64,000 nt of DNA, from positions 1-64,000 of the forward strand of contig NZ_JAZKUD010000001.1 in assembly GCF_036625275.1 (NCBI RefSeq). The letters run 5' to 3'. A program made the position numbers and the translations under genes. This DNA comes from Accumulibacter sp036625275. Its GTDB lineage: Bacteria > Pseudomonadota > Gammaproteobacteria > Burkholderiales > Rhodocyclaceae. The notes beneath the pieces were generated by a model, which was not told the origin of the DNA, ran no database searches, and saw only the letters and a list, made by a program, of their open reading frames with translations. Shown here piece by piece: positions 61,428-64,000 of the stretch (positions within the stretch are counted from its first letter, which is position 1; every line of letters begins with the position of its first letter).

Positions 61428-62077
61428 TTACGATGGTGATCCTGATCTCCGGGCGCGGCAGCAACCTCACTTCGCTGCTGAACGCAGCAACCTCCGGAGC
61501 GATGCCGGCGCGTATCGTCGGCGTCATCTCCAACCGGGCCGATGCCCTGGGCCTGCAGACGGCCGAAGCACACGGCGTGCCGACGTGCGTCATCGACCAT
61601 CGGGCGTTTGCCGAGCGCGAACAATTCGATGTCGCCGTCGCCGCAGCGATTGACAGCTTCGCACCGGACCTCGTGGTGCTGGCAGGATTCATGCGGATTC
61701 TCGGCAAGGCTTTCGTGCGTCGCTACGAGCATCGCCTGATCAACATTCACCCTTCGCTATTACCGGCATTTCCCGGTCTGCACACGCACCGCCGCGCGCT
61801 GGCCGAGGGCGTCCGGATTCACGGCTGCACCGTACACTTCGTGACCCCCGACCTGGATCATGGACCGGTCATCGTGCAGGCGGCCGTGCCGGTACTTGAC
61901 GATGATGACGAAGCGACGCTCGCCGCGCGCGTCCTGGCGCAGGAACATCAGGTCTACCCGTTGGCGGTACGCTGGTTTGCCGAAGGTCGCCTGCATCTGC
62001 GCAACGGACGCGTATGGCTGGATATGCCGCAGGCTGGTGGCATGGCGCTGATCGCTCCGCAGTTGGTTGCGGGGTAG
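61424..62077 (+). CDS. purN: Phosphoribosylglycinamide formyltransferase
   Basis: 217 residues. ILISGRGSNLTSLLNAATSG binds the substrate phosphate; INIHPSLLPAFPGLHTHRRA carries the catalytic Asn-His pair region and GCTVHFVTPDLDHGPVIVQA the catalytic Asp. PurN transfers the formyl group from 10-formyl-THF to GAR in purine biosynthesis. Translationally coupled to dedA. Confidence 0.95.
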   Translation: MITMVILISGRGSNLTSLLNAATSGAMPARIVGVISNRADALGLQTAEAHGVPTCVIDHRAFAEREQFDVAVAAAIDSFAPDLVVLAGFMRILGKAFVRRYEHRLINIHPSLLPAFPGLHTHRRALAEGVRIHGCTVHFVTPDLDHGPVIVQAAVPVLDDDDEATLAARVLAQEHQVYPLAVRWFAEGRLHLRNGRVWLDMPQAGGMALIAPQLVAG

Positions 62078-62089
62078 TTCGGCAAACCG

Positions 62090-63139
62090 ATGCCTGTTGT
62101 TCTGATCATTGCCTTCGTTGCCTCGCTCGGAGTCCACTCGCTGCTGCTCTTTGCTCCGGATATCGACTTGTCGACCGGCAGCGAATCGCCGATGCTGGTC
62201 GCTGAACTGAAGATGCCGCCAACACCAATGTCAACACCAACGCCACAGCCGCCGGCGGCAAGGCCCGAGACCAAGCCCGTGGCGGCGAATCGGCGTTCTG
62301 TGCGACGCCCGGCGGCCATGCCAGCCGAGCCGTCGGTCATGGCTATGCGTGATTCGCCGGTGCCCATTCCTGCACCGGGGTCAGGGCAGGAACCCGGCCC
62401 GGAGCCCGGCCCGGAGCCCGCACAGGAGGGGATGCACCTGCCCGAGGCTGCACCGGATCTGCCGTCTTCCTTGGCGCCGGTCGCGGCGCTGCCGGTGGCG
62501 TCACAGTTGCCGACGCACGGCAGGATTCGTTACCGCGTCGATCGCGGCGATCAGGGTTTTGAGATTGGTTTCTCGATTCACGATTGGGAGGTCGTCGACG
62601 GCAGCTACCGGATCACAGCGGTGACCGAAACCAGCGGGCTGGTCGGGTTTTTCAGGCCGTTGCGTTTCGAAATCGAAAGTCGCGGTCGGTGGACTGTTGC
62701 CGGATTGCTCCCCGAGCGGGTCGTGACTCACCAGAGGGGGCGCGCAACCGGCCAGCAAGCCGAGTTCGACTGGGAGACAGGGCAGTTGCGTATCGACGGT
62801 CGGCCCGCGCAGGCCTTGCGCCCCGGTACTCAGGACTTGTTGAGTTTTCCTTATCAGTTGGGTTTGCTGCCTGACCTCGGCACGGGCCGCAGCTTGCCGA
62901 TCGTGACCGGCAGGAGGTACGCGGATTTTCGCGTCGAAGTCGTCGGTGACGAGGACCTCGAAATTCCGGCAGGAACTTTTCGCTGCCGGCACCTGCGCGT
63001 ACCCGGCGTGGCCACGACCGAGCTCTGGCTGGCCTATCAGCATGCGTTGTTGCCGGTGAAAATTCAGCATCTCGACCGCAAGGGCGATCTTTACGTGCAG
63101 GTTGCGACCGCCATTGAAATCAGCCAGGAACCGCAATGA
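62090..63139 (+). CDS. DUF3108 domain protein
   Basis: 349 residues. A hydrophobic N-terminus (VVLIIAFVASLGVHSLLLFA) anchors it to the membrane; residues ~45-135 are a Pro/Ala-rich linker with PEPGPEPGPEPA repeats, as in TonB-like periplasm-spanning proteins. From ~145 is the DUF3108 domain (GRIRYRVDRGDQGFEIGFSI; AVTETSGLVGFFRPLRFEIE; VVGDEDLEIPAGTFRCRHLR). Function unknown, periplasmic. It overlaps the next gene by ATGA. Confidence 0.85.
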   Translation: MPVVLIIAFVASLGVHSLLLFAPDIDLSTGSESPMLVAELKMPPTPMSTPTPQPPAARPETKPVAANRRSVRRPAAMPAEPSVMAMRDSPVPIPAPGSGQEPGPEPGPEPAQEGMHLPEAAPDLPSSLAPVAALPVASQLPTHGRIRYRVDRGDQGFEIGFSIHDWEVVDGSYRITAVTETSGLVGFFRPLRFEIESRGRWTVAGLLPERVVTHQRGRATGQQAEFDWETGQLRIDGRPAQALRPGTQDLLSFPYQLGLLPDLGTGRSLPIVTGRRYADFRVEVVGDEDLEIPAGTFRCRHLRVPGVATTELWLAYQHALLPVKIQHLDRKGDLYVQVATAIEISQEPQ

Positions 63140-64000
63140 CTACCAGCAGCGCGCGTTTTACTCCCGCCCTTTTTCGTCATGCCGAAGCGTTGCTGTCGGA
63201 ACTGTTGCGCTCGGTTTTCCCGGCTGACCTGGTGGTTTCCCGCTATTTTCGCCAGCATCGCGAACTCGGTCATGCCGACCGCGGTTTCGTTGCCGAGACG
63301 GTGTTCGCGGTGCTGCGCCGCAAGCGCTCGTTGTCGGCGCGTTGTGCCGACGAGCCGACCTCAAGGCGGTTGCTGCTCGCCGCGCTGGCCTGCCTGCAGG
63401 GAATGAACCGGCGCCAACTGGCGGATGTTCTGAGCGAATCCGAAAGCAAATGGCTGGCGCAGGCCAAGGCGGTGAAGATCGACGAACTGCCACCGGCAGT
63501 TCGCCTCGATCTGCCCGATTGGCTGTATGCCGAGTTCATCGCGCAGTACGCAGCCGATGAAATCGAGCGCCTGGCAAACGGCCTCAATCAGCCGGCGCCG
63601 CTGGATCTGCGCGTCAATCCCTTGAAGGCTGGTCGATCGGAAGTATTGTCGCGCTTGCTGGCCGACGGGCTGGCGGCCGAGGCCTGTCGCCATTCGCCGC
63701 TGGGAATTCGTTTGCTCGGCAAGCCTGCCCTGTCGAAACATCCATTATTCATCGATGGCAGCATCGAAGTGCAGGATGAAGGCAGCCAGTTGCTTGGTTT
63801 CCTGTTGCAGCCCCGGCGCGGCGAAATGGTCGCCGACTTCTGTGCGGGGGCAGGTGGCAAAACCTTGTTGCTTGGGGCGCTGATGCGTTCGCAGGGCCGG
63901 CTTTATGCCTTTGATGTCGCCGAGCGGCGGCTGGCCAGGCTGAAACCACGCCTGGCACGTTCTGGCCTGTCGAATGTGTATCCGCTGCAGATCGAATCCG
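63136..64000 (+). CDS. RsmB/NOP-type RNA m5C methyltransferase, 3' end beyond window
   Basis: 288 codons are visible and the frame runs off the end. N-terminal NusB-like helical region (ELGHADRGFVAETVFAVLRR), then the methyltransferase domain: DLRVNPLKAGRSEVLSRLL, EVQDEGSQLLGFLLQP, SAM motif VADFCAGAGGKTLLLGALM and LYAFDVAERRLARLKPRL. The catalytic Cys pair would lie downstream. Such enzymes methylate cytosine in rRNA or tRNA. The start overlaps the DUF3108 stop. Confidence 0.9.
   Translation, partial: MTTSSARFTPALFRHAEALLSELLRSVFPADLVVSRYFRQHRELGHADRGFVAETVFAVLRRKRSLSARCADEPTSRRLLLAALACLQGMNRRQLADVLSESESKWLAQAKAVKIDELPPAVRLDLPDWLYAEFIAQYAADEIERLANGLNQPAPLDLRVNPLKAGRSEVLSRLLADGLAAEACRHSPLGIRLLGKPALSKHPLFIDGSIEVQDEGSQLLGFLLQPRRGEMVADFCAGAGGKTLLLGALMRSQGRLYAFDVAERRLARLKPRLARSGLSNVYPLQIES

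Noticed and set aside
1..64000. CRISPR arrays, tRNA or rRNA genes
   Set aside because: No regularly spaced repeats, no tRNA arm pattern such as ggttcgaatcc, and no rRNA sequence were seen on either strand by eye.

Overview
The window reads as GC-rich chromosomal DNA of a betaproteobacterium, most likely from the Rhodocyclales / 'Candidatus Accumulibacter' neighbourhood. This is inferred from gene content (a PEP-CTERM exported protein behind a sigma-54-type promoter, a NAD-reducing HoxFUYH hydrogenase, an sbp-cysTWA-cysB operon, RNase G, a DUF3108 protein) and not from any marker gene. Housekeeping blocks alternate with accessory islands that hold many broken genes and insertion-sequence (IS) remnants. 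No tRNA, rRNA or CRISPR array was seen.

Layout. 1-6260: a decayed minus-strand defence-type operon: DUF1998 helicase fragment, VapB, a VapC-derived hybrid, a DUF3696-type AAA ATPase, a PIN-like nuclease split by an IS66 element with an 8-bp target duplication, an RNA ligase, and a truncated second AAA ATPase. The last four genes are joined by ATGA stop/start overlaps. 6277-10260: RNase G, a TrhP-like U32 protein, a glycosyltransferase-like protein. 10400-13240: a mobile palindromic repeat, a truncated oxidoreductase, a PEP-CTERM protein, IS5 and IS1595 remnants. 13278-18209: sulfate uptake operon (cysW frameshifted). 18401-21709: DUF4337, metallophosphoesterase, FemAB/GNAT-like protein. 21790-22880: ISAs1 and IS91 remnants.

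23168-35299 is the highlight: a diversity-generating retroelement (DGR) with template repeat (TR), avd, reverse transcriptase and three target genes. Each target is a large STAND/NACHT-type NTPase with an N-terminal helical or effector module (one TIR, one DUF4062) and a C-terminal formylglycine-generating-enzyme-like (C-type-lectin-fold) domain whose last ~40 residues are the variable repeat (VR). TR and VRs differ at 51 of 72 adenine positions and at only one non-adenine position over 126 bp each. Every VR is followed, after exactly 63 nt, by the same hairpin. The reading is a hypermutable set of conflict-type sensors sharing one mutagenic machine.

35634-39944: histidine phosphatase, CIA30 and DUF3429 remnants, SDR, DnaQ/GIY-YIG fusion nuclease, vapBC remnant. 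40034-45284: LysR regulator and a GST / flavin-iron-sulfur oxidoreductase / disulfide-reductase-like operon. 45965-50453: methyltransferase, InaA-type kinase, MFS transporter, DUF190 + CrcB, FkbM methyltransferase. 50455-51673: a caspase-like pseudogene interrupted by the mobile repeat, and a TumE/TumA toxin-antitoxin pair. 51874-57167: hoxFUYHW with an FNR/ANR-like box upstream. 57502-64000: MaoC/phosphate-acetyltransferase-like protein, IS3 remnant, truncated mutL, then DedA, purN, DUF3108 and RsmB-like genes.

Several frameshifts fall in homopolymer or dinucleotide runs (367-374, 15520-15527, C6 in mutL), so some pseudogene calls could reflect sequencing error.
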